64,000 nt of DNA from Profundibacter sp033851955 (GTDB lineage Bacteria > Pseudomonadota > Alphaproteobacteria > Rhodobacterales > Rhodobacteraceae). The position numbers and the translations under genes are program-made. Below are positions 1-7,956 of the stretch, piece after piece. The notes below the pieces were generated by a model. It saw only the letters and a program-made list of their open reading frames with translations, was not told where the DNA came from and did no database searches. Every line of letters begins with the position of its first letter. Position 1 is the stretch's first letter. The stretch lies in contig JAWSVK010000020.1 of NCBI GenBank assembly GCA_033851955.1, positions 1-64,000 of the forward strand. Direction: 5' to 3'.

Positions 1-107
1 GAAAGCCCAACGCCCAAATCTGATGCAACTTTAGGCCGCGTAAGCCCGCTGCTCTGAGCAATGCGCACCCCATCACGCCGAAACTCGTCTGTGTATCTTA
101 TTGCCAT
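1..107 (-). CDS. IS3-family transposase OrfA, N-terminal part (cut by window edge)
   Basis: Reading leftward from an ATG at 105-107, the first 35 codons begin MAIRYTDEFRRDGVRIAQ and continue with a helix-turn-helix-like stretch (TRPKVASDLGVGLS). This is the usual start of OrfA of IS3-family elements, the DNA-binding half that is normally fused to the DDE catalytic OrfB by -1 frameshifting. A strong Shine-Dalgarno (AAGGAGGT, complement of 113-120) sits just upstream. The rest of the element lies outside the window, so the group within IS3 and whether the copy is intact cannot be judged. Family assignment rests on recalled similarity of the N-terminus. Confidence 0.75.
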   Translation of the reverse strand, partial: MAIRYTDEFRRDGVRIAQSSGLTRPKVASDLGVGL

Positions 108-163
108 TTCTGACCTCCTTCACAGCAATTATTGCCCTAAAGAGACCGGAACTAAACGGGACA
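1..163 (-). mobile_element. Left end of an IS3-type insertion sequence
   Basis: The reading frame of the neighbouring membrane-protein gene (start near 390) stops resembling a membrane protein at about 163. From that point leftward the sequence begins TGTCCCGTTTAGTTCCGG, a TG-starting end typical of IS3-family terminal inverted repeats. It leads over about 55 bases to the OrfA ribosome binding site. The exact boundary (near 163) is inferred from the change of reading-frame character. The other end and the target-site duplication are outside the window. Confidence 0.6.
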
Positions 164-390
164 AGACCAATCAGCGGATAAGAGGACCACAAAACAAGCA
201 CCGCCGCCAAAGCCGCAAGTGATCGCCCCCCTCGCCACAGTAAAATAACTGCCACCGCGCTTGCCCCTGTCAGCGGTCCGCGAAACACCGCTAATGAATC
301 TCCTAATGGGTGGAATGCGCCCAGAAAACTGCCCACCAGCAGTAAAAACAGCGGTACTGAAACAAGTAAAATCAATCGACTCAGCATCAC
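164..390 (-). pseudogene. Truncated membrane-anchored protein, probably endonuclease/exonuclease/phosphatase family, cut by the IS
   Basis: The open frame starting at 390 encodes two or three hydrophobic segments (about residues 4-25, 42-52 and 57-75) with the sequence HPLGDSLAVFR between the first two. I associate this with the N-terminal membrane anchor of Rhodobacteraceae endonuclease/exonuclease/phosphatase (EEP) family proteins. After about 75 codons the frame runs into the IS end and continues as unrelated residues to a stop at 73. The catalytic EEP domain would lie beyond the IS, outside the window. The gene is therefore almost certainly interrupted. The family name is tentative because only the anchor is visible. 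Confidence 0.5.
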
Positions 391-563
391 AACGTCCAGT
401 TCAAAAAATGGGCCGATAGGGCAGTATCCCTATAAAACTGCCCTGCCCGCTTCACAACTGCATCAAATCCATCACGCTGCTGTGACCCCCATGTCACATC
501 CCTTGCGCAACCGACTTATGCCACCCATCCTATCATTAACACCAAACGAAAAGAGGTATCTAC

Positions 564-1781
564 ATGCCAACTGAACGTATCACCTTTGAGGGCCACGGCG
601 GTCATCCGCTGTCCGCACGCCTTGATCTCCCACAAGGCGATCACCTGGGCACGGCCCTGTTTGCCCATTGCTTTACCTGCTCCAAAGACATCCCTGCCGC
701 TCGCCGGATTGCGGGCCGACTGGCGGCTATGGGCATTGCTGTGCTGAGATTTGACTTTACGGGCCTTGGCCATTCAGAAGGCGAATTTGAAAATACCTCG
801 TTTTCCTCCAACGTCGAAGACCTGCTAAGAGCCGCAGACTATTTGGCGAACCGAAACATGGCACCCGGCCTGATCATCGGCCATTCACTGGGCGGGGCCG
901 CAGTGCTAAAGGCGGCGGGGAAAATTGACAGCCTCAAGGCCGTGGTGACCATTGGCGCGCCGTTTGATCCCGAACACGTCACCGCCAATTTCAAAGGCGC
1001 CATTTCTGAAATTTGCAGCGCTGGCACTGCCGATGTCAGTCTCGGTGGGCGGCCCTTTAAAATCAGCCGCGAATTTATCGAAGACATCGCTAAATCCGAA
1101 CTGGCCCCCGCTATAAGAAACCTGAACCGTGCCCTGTTGGTGCTGCACGCGCCGCTTGACGATGTGGTCAGCATCGACAACGCAGCCGAGATATTTATGG
1201 CTGCCATGCACCCCAAAAGCTTTGTCACATTGGACGAAGCCGACCACCTGATCTCCAAAGCCTCTGACGCCGAATACGCCGCCGGCGTGATCGCGGCCTG
1301 GGTCACGCGCTATATGGAGTTGACCCCGCCAGCCCCGCCGATCGGCGCGCCCGAAGGCGTGGTGCGGGTGCGCGAAGCCGATCCGCAAGGATTTTTACAA
1401 GACATCACATCCGGCCCGCTGCACCACGCGCTGGCGGATGAGCCGCTGGCCTATGGCGGCACCAACCGTGGCATGTCACCCTACGGTTTTGTCGCTTCAG
1501 GGCTAGGGGCCTGCACCAGCATGACGATCCGCATGTACGCACGGCGCAAAAAATGGCCGCTGGAATACGTCTGGGTCGATGTCACCCACAACAAAGTACA
1601 CGCACAGGACGCCGAGGTTGGAGCGAAAACGCAAAAAATCGACAGCTTTCGGCGTGAAATCCATTTGGGTGGCGACCTAGAGGATGATCAGCGCAAACGC
1701 CTGCTGGAAATCGCCGACAAATGTCCGGTGCATAAAACGCTGGAACACTCATCAGAGATTGTGACAGTGCTGGCGATATAG
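564..1781 (+). CDS. Bifunctional alpha/beta hydrolase / OsmC family protein
   Basis: A 405-residue fusion. Residues 1-250 are an alpha/beta hydrolase with nucleophile elbow GHSLGG (106-111, Ser108), a likely acid at Asp199/200 and His228 in the ADHLI motif. Residues 260-405 are an OsmC-type domain with the two conserved cysteines, Cys317 in LGACTSM and Cys387 in DKCPVHK, as in thiol-dependent peroxidases that reduce organic hydroperoxides. The start is preceded by AAAAGAGG at 549-556. The fused arrangement occurs in many proteobacteria. A role in handling oxidised or esterified thiol compounds is inferred. It stands alone, with a divergent minus-strand fragment upstream. Confidence 0.9.
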   Translation: MPTERITFEGHGGHPLSARLDLPQGDHLGTALFAHCFTCSKDIPAARRIAGRLAAMGIAVLRFDFTGLGHSEGEFENTSFSSNVEDLLRAADYLANRNMAPGLIIGHSLGGAAVLKAAGKIDSLKAVVTIGAPFDPEHVTANFKGAISEICSAGTADVSLGGRPFKISREFIEDIAKSELAPAIRNLNRALLVLHAPLDDVVSIDNAAEIFMAAMHPKSFVTLDEADHLISKASDAEYAAGVIAAWVTRYMELTPPAPPIGAPEGVVRVREADPQGFLQDITSGPLHHALADEPLAYGGTNRGMSPYGFVASGLGACTSMTIRMYARRKKWPLEYVWVDVTHNKVHAQDAEVGAKTQKIDSFRREIHLGGDLEDDQRKRLLEIADKCPVHKTLEHSSEIVTVLAI

Positions 1782-1840
1782 GACCAATAAACTATAGAGC
1801 GAGGCGCAGCCCTTGGGCTGTGCCTCTCCGTTGTGTTGGA

Positions 1841-2698
1841 TCACGCCCTCGATATCCAAAACCCGTCCCCGACATACCACGCGCTTTTGTCGCCTGACCG
1901 TGGTAGGCCGCTGTGCATTTGATTTAATGGAGGTACCCCGCCGCCTGCCATCTCAATGGCGGATTTCAGCGCCGCGGCTTCCTTAAACTTTCGCGCACCA
2001 AAGCAATGGTAAAACCCGCATTTCCCCAGTGAAGACGCCGCGATCACAGAACCGCACTTCTCAAGCCGCAACATGAACCCCCAGTGGTCATCCGCCGTAA
2101 ACGGGATCGCGATACGTCCATTTTCCGCCAGACAAGACAGCCAGTATTCAGGCACATGCGTGGCACCGGCAAACGCTACAATCGCATCAAGGCTGGGCAG
2201 GTTTTCGGCATCACAAGCATCCCCTGATACAACCTCGACGTTGGCATAGCCCTTTAGGTTTTCTTTGGCACGATCCGCAAGCGCCCCATCAATTTCATAG
2301 GCTATCACGCGCCCGCTGGACGTTACCAATTCTGCTAGGATTGCTGTGAAATAACCAGCGCCCGCCCCTACCTGTAGGATCACGTCACCCAGCTTGATCG
2401 CCATTTGGTCAAGATAATAGGCCCAAAGCGACGGCAACCCGGTGTTGATTTCAAGGTCGAAATTGATCGAGACCAAAACGTCATGGTAAATATGGTGCGG
2501 CTCGGATGTGGCGCTATGATAAGCAGGCCGATCAAATTGCCTGGGATGAATACGCCAAGGCCCTACGCCCAGATAATCTTCGCGTGGAACTTTGGCAAAG
2601 GCCGCAATGATCGCCGGATTATGCAGGACTGGTGCAGCAACGCGAATATCTTCGGAATACCAGCGCCGCGCCTCTTTTATGGAGCCAATATTTTTCAA
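1841..2698 (-). CDS. Protein-L-isoaspartate O-methyltransferase-like protein
   Basis: A 285-residue protein with the SAM-binding motif I VILQVGAGAGYFTA at 106-119 and an acidic post-I strand (VIAYEID, 131-137), arranged as in the PCMT family, whose members methylate abnormal aspartyl residues in aged proteins. The N-terminal 90 residues differ from classical Pcm, so it may belong to the wider PCMT-like group with another substrate. The start is a TTG that overlaps the stop of the upstream hydrolase gene by 4 bases (TTGA), indicating translational coupling and a two-gene operon. Confidence 0.75.
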   Translation of the reverse strand: MKNIGSIKEARRWYSEDIRVAAPVLHNPAIIAAFAKVPREDYLGVGPWRIHPRQFDRPAYHSATSEPHHIYHDVLVSINFDLEINTGLPSLWAYYLDQMAIKLGDVILQVGAGAGYFTAILAELVTSSGRVIAYEIDGALADRAKENLKGYANVEVVSGDACDAENLPSLDAIVAFAGATHVPEYWLSCLAENGRIAIPFTADDHWGFMLRLEKCGSVIAASSLGKCGFYHCFGARKFKEAAALKSAIEMAGGGVPPLNQMHSGLPRSGDKSAWYVGDGFWISRA

Positions 2699-3546
2699 AC
2701 CACAGCTTCCAGAAAGACAATGATCTCGGTCGCCAATCGCTCATGGAACGCTGCGCGATCAAATCCGTCTGGGTCTTGGGACGGTGCAAAATCGGGGCTG
2801 GTCATGGCCGCCGGAAACGGGCTGAGAAAAGAGAAATGCCCAGCATTTTCAATAAGGTGGTGAATGACCTTGATTCGATCTTGCACCTGATCCAGCACCC
2901 GCGCCACATGTTCCTCTGGGGTGATCGGGTCACGCTCTGCTTGATAGACCAACATCGGCAGTGTGACCGTCGCCAAACTGTCCTCTGGCGTGAACCAATC
3001 TGTGGCAGGCGCCATCAAAACCAGCCCCCGCACCCGTGCATCAGCCTTCGTTAGCACCTGTTTGCGCGCTGCATTCCAAACCTGCCCGCCCGCAACCGCC
3101 AGTGCTGTATAGCCGCCCATTGAGTGGCCGATCACGATGACCTGATCCGCCAGCACCGCCCCTGCCAGCAGCTCATTCGTGGCGATGTCGTCAATGCACA
3201 GGCTGATATGGCGTGGGCGCAGTTCCAGATTTCGGGTCTTGCCCTCAAGGAAATTGTCATCTCGATTATTGCCAAAATGTTCGGGCATCATCACGATGTA
3301 ACCAGCCTCTGCAAGGGCTTGAGCAATCCCAAGATAGCCCAAGCGATTGCCACCCGAGCCGTGTGAAATAATCACGACGGGGAACTGCCCCGCCGCTTTC
3401 ACTGCATTCAGTCCGGCTGTCACCGTGAACGGGCCTAACGCATAAGGTCCAAAAGCCTCCTGTGCCGGATACATCACAAACACCGGAAATCCGATTTTGG
3501 CTTGGTGGTCCCAGATACGGACATGTTGGCAGCCCACGTTTTTCAT
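2695..3546 (-). CDS. Alpha/beta hydrolase (dienelactone hydrolase/PAF-acetylhydrolase-like)
   Basis: A protein of 283 residues from the ATG at 3544-3546, preceded by GTGGAGAC as Shine-Dalgarno; an upstream GTG at 3558 is possible but lacks a site. It has the oxyanion HG motif (ISHGSGG), a nucleophile elbow GHSMGGY, a late Asp in YQAERDPITPEEH and a His in ENAGHFSFL, which give a complete catalytic triad. The sequence style (HGSGG, HPEHFGN region) resembles esterases/dienelactone hydrolases that act on small esters or amides. No secretion signal is visible. It is the first gene of an operon with the PCMT-like gene. Substrate unknown. Confidence 0.75.
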   Translation of the reverse strand: MKNVGCQHVRIWDHQAKIGFPVFVMYPAQEAFGPYALGPFTVTAGLNAVKAAGQFPVVIISHGSGGNRLGYLGIAQALAEAGYIVMMPEHFGNNRDDNFLEGKTRNLELRPRHISLCIDDIATNELLAGAVLADQVIVIGHSMGGYTALAVAGGQVWNAARKQVLTKADARVRGLVLMAPATDWFTPEDSLATVTLPMLVYQAERDPITPEEHVARVLDQVQDRIKVIHHLIENAGHFSFLSPFPAAMTSPDFAPSQDPDGFDRAAFHERLATEIIVFLEAVV

Positions 3547-3915
3547 AATAGTCTCCACTCAAAAAAGGCGCGGCCCTCGAGCCTAGCCCCGTATCCTATC
3601 TGTCCGCTCGTCACCCCTGACAGGGTTTCTCGCTGGTGCGAAGAAAGCCGTAAGGCTTGATAAGCGCCTGCAGCCAGCAGTTCCCATAAACCACTCCAAC
3701 CTTTGGAAATGTAATTGGGGCCTATCGGCTAGGTATTGGTAGCGAAAGCACCAAAAGCCGAATTGTAGCTGCTGTGCCTATCGTGCGCCCCCAAAATCGG
3801 GCAAAACTGGTATCTTTTTGCCCCAACCCACCCGTATGGGCAAGGTAAACCTTGCCGCAGTGCAGCGCGCAGCTTAAGAGGGGCCGCATCTGCACTCTTT
3901 TCATAAGGCTTTGTC
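3547..3915. other. Non-coding stretch upstream of purB
   Basis: About 370 bases between two divergent genes. It should hold the promoters of both the hydrolase operon (leftward) and purB (rightward). I see no RNA gene, no convincing riboswitch and no credible ORF. The short open frames here have no coding character or ribosome binding site. Confidence 0.5.
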
Positions 3916-5217
3916 ATGATCCCTCGTTATTCCCGCCCCGAAATGGTTGCCATCTGGTCCCCAGAAACCAAGTTCCGTATCTGGTATGAGATCGAGGCCC
4001 ACGCCTGTGACGCCCAAGCCGCAATTGGTGTGATCCCGCAAGCCAACGCAGACGCAGTATGGAAGGCCAAGGACGTAGAGTTCGACGTGGCTCGGATTGA
4101 CGAGATCGAAGCCGTCACCAAACACGATGTCATCGCATTCTTGACCCATCTGGCCGAAATCATCGGCAATGATGAGGCCCGTTTTGTGCACCAAGGCATG
4201 ACTTCATCCGACGTGTTGGACACATGTTTCAATGTGCAATTGGTGCGAGCATCAGATATTCTGATCTCGGGTATGGAAGACCTTCTGGCGGCGCTGAAAC
4301 GCCGTGCAATGGAACATAAAATGACCATCCGCATTGGCCGCTCGCATGCGATCCATGCTGAACCAACAACGATGGGCCTGACTTTCGCACGGTTTTACGC
4401 CGAAATGGACCGCAATCTGGCCCGTTTGAAAGTGGCACGCGACGAGATTTCAACCGGAGCTGTATCTGGCGCAGTTGGCACATTCGCCAATATCGATCCT
4501 TCGGTCGAGGCCCATGTTTGTGAGAAAATGGGGTTGAATGTTGAACCCATCAGCACCCAAGTGATCCCACGTGACCGTCACGCGGCGTTCTTTGCGGCGC
4601 TTGGTGTGGTTGGCAGCAGCATTGAGAACATCGCCATTGAAGTGCGCCATATGCAGCGCACTGAGGTGTTGGAGGCTGAAGAGTTCTTCTCAAAGGGTCA
4701 AAAAGGCTCAAGCGCGATGCCACATAAACGCAACCCGATTTTGAGCGAAAACCTGACGGGTCTCGCGCGCCTGGTGCGTATGGCCGTGGTGCCGGCTATG
4801 GAAAACGTCGCTCTTTGGCATGAGCGTGATATTTCGCACTCCTCCGTTGAGCGCAACATCGGGCCGGACACCTGCGTCACGCTGGATTTCGCCCTGTTCC
4901 GCCTGACTGGTATGATCGACAAGCTGGTGATTTACCCAGATAACATGATGGATAATATGAACAAATTCCGTGGTCTGGTGCATTCACAACGGGTTCTTTT
5001 GGCCCTCACCCAAGCCGGCGTATCACGCGAAGACAGCTATAAGATGGTGCAGCGCAATGCCATGCGGGTCTGGGAAGAAGGCGCTGATTTCATGACGGAA
5101 CTGTTGAATGATGCGGATGTGGTGTCCGCGCTTGGCAAGGATGGGATCGAGGATAAGTTTGATCTGGGCTACCACACCAAACATGTGGATACGATTTTTG
5201 CTCGGGTATTTGGTTAA
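3916..5217 (+). CDS. purB: Adenylosuccinate lyase
   Basis: A 433-residue member of the fumarase/aspartase superfamily. The signature GSSAMPHKRNP lies at 264-274, with the conserved TSSDV (97-101) and the His-containing GRSHAIHAEP (141-150) that supply active-site residues. The enzyme cleaves SAICAR to AICAR and adenylosuccinate to AMP, both with release of fumarate, in cytosolic purine synthesis. Length is normal for the short bacterial PurB. It appears to be a single-gene transcription unit, followed by a strong hairpin. Confidence 0.97.
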   Translation: MIPRYSRPEMVAIWSPETKFRIWYEIEAHACDAQAAIGVIPQANADAVWKAKDVEFDVARIDEIEAVTKHDVIAFLTHLAEIIGNDEARFVHQGMTSSDVLDTCFNVQLVRASDILISGMEDLLAALKRRAMEHKMTIRIGRSHAIHAEPTTMGLTFARFYAEMDRNLARLKVARDEISTGAVSGAVGTFANIDPSVEAHVCEKMGLNVEPISTQVIPRDRHAAFFAALGVVGSSIENIAIEVRHMQRTEVLEAEEFFSKGQKGSSAMPHKRNPILSENLTGLARLVRMAVVPAMENVALWHERDISHSSVERNIGPDTCVTLDFALFRLTGMIDKLVIYPDNMMDNMNKFRGLVHSQRVLLALTQAGVSREDSYKMVQRNAMRVWEEGADFMTELLNDADVVSALGKDGIEDKFDLGYHTKHVDTIFARVFG

Positions 5218-5253
5218 TTTCAATGGGTTGCGCCGCCTGACGGCAGCGCCCCA

Positions 5254-5285
5254 AGCGCTTTGCCCCCTTGCGGGGACAAAGCGCT
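5254..5285 (+). terminator. Strong hairpin downstream of purB
   Basis: A 9-bp perfect stem (AGCGCTTTG / CAAAGCGCT) extends inward by further C-G pairs to a short loop. It lies 36 bases after the purB stop. No uridine tract follows; instead the dispersed repeat begins. It may act as a transcript-stabilising or Rho-assisted end rather than a classical intrinsic terminator. Confidence 0.5.
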
Positions 5286-5288
5286 GAT

Positions 5289-5322
5289 GCCTGCGGCGCG
5301 GATATTTAGAAAAAGAAGAAGA
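5289..5322 (+). repeat. Dispersed GGATATTT repeat, copy A
   Basis: It reads GCCTGCGGCGC followed by GGATATTTA and an A/G-rich tail. It matches copies near 16041, 46080, 50577 and 51753 in this window. This copy directly follows the purB hairpin and lies in an intergenic gap. Confidence 0.8.
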
Positions 5323-5439
5323 CGGCTTCGCGCATTGCTGTGACAAACCATTAGAATTATTGCGAATTTGATTGACGTCTAAGGGATACATTAACCGATC
5401 TCTGCCAAATTAGGGCAAACCCGATCGGAGATCTACGAC

Positions 5440-6516
5440 TTGACCCCAGCCCTACCCCCCATGCCAAATACTAATGTCGGCTTTCCCACAGCGGTCATGC
5501 CCTCAAGCATCACGCGCCAGCAAAAGGCCGCGATTATCGTGCGCCTTTTATTGTCGGAAGGTGGCGAATTGTCTTTGACAGATTTACCTGAGGAAATGCA
5601 GCAGGACTTAACCTTGCAAATGGGGGCCATGCGCAGTGTCACCCGCGAGGTCGTTGCCGAGGTGGTGGATGAATTTATTGCGGAGTTGGACAGTATTGGG
5701 CTGTCATTTATTGGCGGGCTTGAAGGGGCGCTCACCACGCTGGACGGATCGATTGATCCGCAGATGATTGAGCGGATGCGGCGCGAAGGTGGTGTCAAAC
5801 ATACCGGCGATCCTTGGGTCCGTGTCATGGGATTGGACGTCGACCGTCTGTTGCCGGTGCTTGAGGAGGAAAGCGTGGAGGTGGCCGCTGTGATGCTGTC
5901 CAAATTGAACGTGTCCAAGGCGGCAGAGTTGTTGGGCATGTTGCCCGGCGAACGGGCGCGACGCATCACTTATGCGGTGTCGCAGACCAGCGCAGTGACG
6001 CCGGACGCTGTGCACCGGATCGGGCGATCGCTTGCCTCCCAACTGGACAGTGTACCGCTCAAAGCTTTTGAAGATGGACCCATTGAGCGGGTCGGTGCAA
6101 TCTTGAATTTTTCGCCCGCCAAAACCCGCGACGACATGCTGGAAGGGTTAGAGCAGCAGGACGAGACCTTTGCCAAAGAAGTCCGTAAAGCAATCTTTAC
6201 CTTCGCCAATATCCCAACTCGCATTGACCCGCGCGACGTGCCTAAAATCACCCGTGGTCTGGATCAAGCAGTGCTGGTGACCGCATTGGCAGCAGCATCG
6301 GCCTCGGGAATGGAAGAGCCAACCGAATTCATATTAAGCAATATTTCCAAGCGCATGGCTGAAGGTATCCGCGAGGAAATCAAAGAGTTGGGCAAGGTCA
6401 AGGCCGCCGATGGCGAAACGGCTATGGGTGCGGTCGTCGCGGAAATTCGCGAACTTGAAGCCGCCGGCGAAGTGTTCTTCGTTGCAGCTGATGAAGAAGA
6501 AGATGCGGATGAATAA
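5440..6516 (+). CDS. fliG: Flagellar motor switch protein FliG-like
   Basis: A 358-residue protein with FliG organisation: an N-terminal QKAAIIVRLLLSEGG segment, a middle domain (about 125-230) and a C-terminal domain with charged helices (FANIPTRIDPRDVPKI, SKRMAEGIREEIKELG) of the kind that contact the stator and set rotation sense. It ends in an acidic tail (EEEDADE). Start taken as TTG at 5440, with CGGAG 10 bases upstream; an ATG seven codons in (5461) is the alternative. No other flagellar genes are nearby, so it is an orphan relative to a flagellar cluster. Confidence 0.8.
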   Translation: MTPALPPMPNTNVGFPTAVMPSSITRQQKAAIIVRLLLSEGGELSLTDLPEEMQQDLTLQMGAMRSVTREVVAEVVDEFIAELDSIGLSFIGGLEGALTTLDGSIDPQMIERMRREGGVKHTGDPWVRVMGLDVDRLLPVLEEESVEVAAVMLSKLNVSKAAELLGMLPGERARRITYAVSQTSAVTPDAVHRIGRSLASQLDSVPLKAFEDGPIERVGAILNFSPAKTRDDMLEGLEQQDETFAKEVRKAIFTFANIPTRIDPRDVPKITRGLDQAVLVTALAAASASGMEEPTEFILSNISKRMAEGIREEIKELGKVKAADGETAMGAVVAEIRELEAAGEVFFVAADEEEDADE

Positions 6517-6616
6517 CACCCCCGTGCTGGGCCAAAAATTGGTCAGGTTTTCCCAAAACCATAGCTTGGCGTGATTGGGGCTTGCACTAAACATTGCCCA
6601 CATCTAGCCTGATCTT

Positions 6617-6952
6617 ATGGATCAAGATGGACGCCGATGGCATGATATGGGCGGGCAGAAAACCAATGCTCAACTGCCCGCAGACCACGATTTCGCCCTT
6701 TGGGAAAAGCGAGTGGATGCGTTGATGGTGCTTTGCTCAACCAAGGGATATTTCACCGTCGACGGGCTGCGCCGCGCCATCGAGGATATGGGCGAAGAGG
6801 CCTTTGAAACCATGTCTTATTACGAGCGGTGGGTGGCATCGGTCAATCAGAACTTAATCGAGGCCGATGCCTATACGCTGGCCGAGCTTGGCGATCGCAT
6901 GGAACGGATCAAGGCTCGTGGCCCTACATATGGCGAGGCGGCAAGTGGTTGA
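6617..6952 (+). CDS. Nitrile hydratase beta N-terminal-like subunit (thiocyanate hydrolase beta-like)
   Basis: 111 residues that correspond only to the N-terminal helical half of a nitrile hydratase beta subunit: an HDMGG start, then FALWEKRVDAL, then an AIEDMGEEAF...SYYERW stretch matching the beta-subunit YYEHW helix. In classical nitrile hydratases this half is fused to the SH3-like half; here the SH3-like half is the next gene. That split is the arrangement of thiocyanate hydrolase (scnB-scnA-scnC). It is the first gene of a three-gene operon overlapping the next by 23 bases. Substrate (nitrile, thiocyanate or other) cannot be decided from sequence. Confidence 0.75.
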   Translation: MDQDGRRWHDMGGQKTNAQLPADHDFALWEKRVDALMVLCSTKGYFTVDGLRRAIEDMGEEAFETMSYYERWVASVNQNLIEADAYTLAELGDRMERIKARGPTYGEAASG

Positions 6953-7241
6953 AACAGTCCGCATCAAAACCATGATGCCACCCGGTCATGTCCGCACCCC
7001 GGCCTATTTGCGCGGCAAAACTGGGGTGATTGAACGCAGGCTGGGCGAATTTGCCAACCCTGAGCGCGCGGCATATGGGTTGAAGAAAGAGTTGCAACCT
7101 CTTGTTCGGGTACGGTTTTCCATGAGAGAAATCTGGGGTGACGCGGCCGAAAACCCCGATGACACGTTGGATGCGGAAATATACCTGCATTGGCTGGAAG
7201 CGATTGTCGATGATACGGAGGGATCTGTAGATGCCACATGA
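6930..7241 (+). CDS. Nitrile hydratase beta C-terminal-like subunit (thiocyanate hydrolase alpha-like)
   Basis: 103 residues from the ATG at 6930; a GTG at 6945 with GGCGAGG upstream is an equally plausible start. The protein is the SH3-like C-terminal half of a beta subunit: PPGHVRTPAYLRGK, then VIERRLGEFANPE and VRVRFSMREIWGD, matching the family's PPGH(I/V)RTP and ELWG motifs. It would pack against the metal-bearing subunit and line the active-site entrance. It overlaps the preceding gene by 23 bases and the following gene by 11, so the three products are very likely made together. Confidence 0.8.
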   Translation: MARRQVVETVRIKTMMPPGHVRTPAYLRGKTGVIERRLGEFANPERAAYGLKKELQPLVRVRFSMREIWGDAAENPDDTLDAEIYLHWLEAIVDDTEGSVDAT

Positions 7242-7887
7242 TCACCATGATGATGATTTTCATCACAGCGGCATGAGCCCATCTGGCCACCCCTACCGCG
7301 AAGATGATGACCACCCGCTAACCTATTGGCAAACCATGGAAATAGCCATGCGAGAACTGCTGATCGAAAAGGGCATTCTAACCCCTGCCGAAATCGCCCA
7401 GCAAATCGACGAGATGGATGCGAGAGAGCCCGCCAACGGGGCTGCTGTGGTGGCGCGGGCTTGGGTTGATCCTGAGTTTAAGGAACGTCTTTTGACGGAT
7501 GGCTCATTGGCCAGTCGCGAGATGGGATATGACATCGGGGCGATGCGTCTAATTGCGCTGGAAAACACTGCCGATACACATAACGTTGTCGTTTGCACAC
7601 TGTGTTCATGCTATCCGCGCAATCTGCTGGGCTTACCGCCCGATTGGTATAAATCGCGCAGTTACCGGTCGCGCGTTGTCAAAGAACCACGCAAGGTGTT
7701 GGCAGAATTTGGCCTGAGCTTGCCCTCAGCCACAACCGTTCGGGTCCATGATTCCACCGCCGATATGCGCTATATCGTGTTGCCAGAGCGGCCGAATGGC
7801 ACCGACGGTTGGAACGCCGACAAACTGGCCTCCCTTGTCACCCGTGACAGCATGATCGGGGTTGGCGTGGCGAGATCGCCTGACTAA
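7231..7887 (+). CDS. Nitrile hydratase alpha / thiocyanate hydrolase gamma subunit, cobalt type
   Basis: 218 residues with the metal-binding claw VCTLCSC at 121-127 (Cys122, Cys125, Ser126, Cys127). Thr in the second claw position is characteristic of non-corrin cobalt enzymes; iron enzymes have Ser there. In the family, two of the cysteines are oxidised after synthesis. The conserved DSTADMRYIVLPERPNGT segment (175-191) is present. The N-terminus is His/Asp-rich (nine His in the first 28 residues), which could assist metal acquisition. Shine-Dalgarno GGAGGG precedes the ATG. No obvious activator/chaperone gene follows, although these enzymes usually need one. Confidence 0.88.
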   Translation: MPHDHHDDDFHHSGMSPSGHPYREDDDHPLTYWQTMEIAMRELLIEKGILTPAEIAQQIDEMDAREPANGAAVVARAWVDPEFKERLLTDGSLASREMGYDIGAMRLIALENTADTHNVVVCTLCSCYPRNLLGLPPDWYKSRSYRSRVVKEPRKVLAEFGLSLPSATTVRVHDSTADMRYIVLPERPNGTDGWNADKLASLVTRDSMIGVGVARSPD

Positions 7888-7956
7888 AGCTCGGTGCTTG
7901 TGATCATATCAACGGCCAACTATGTAGCAACCAAGAGCTAAGACATAAGGACCGAC

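Noticed and set aside
3722..3917. Small minus-strand frames upstream of purB
   Set aside because: No coding character, no ribosome binding site, overlap the purB promoter region.
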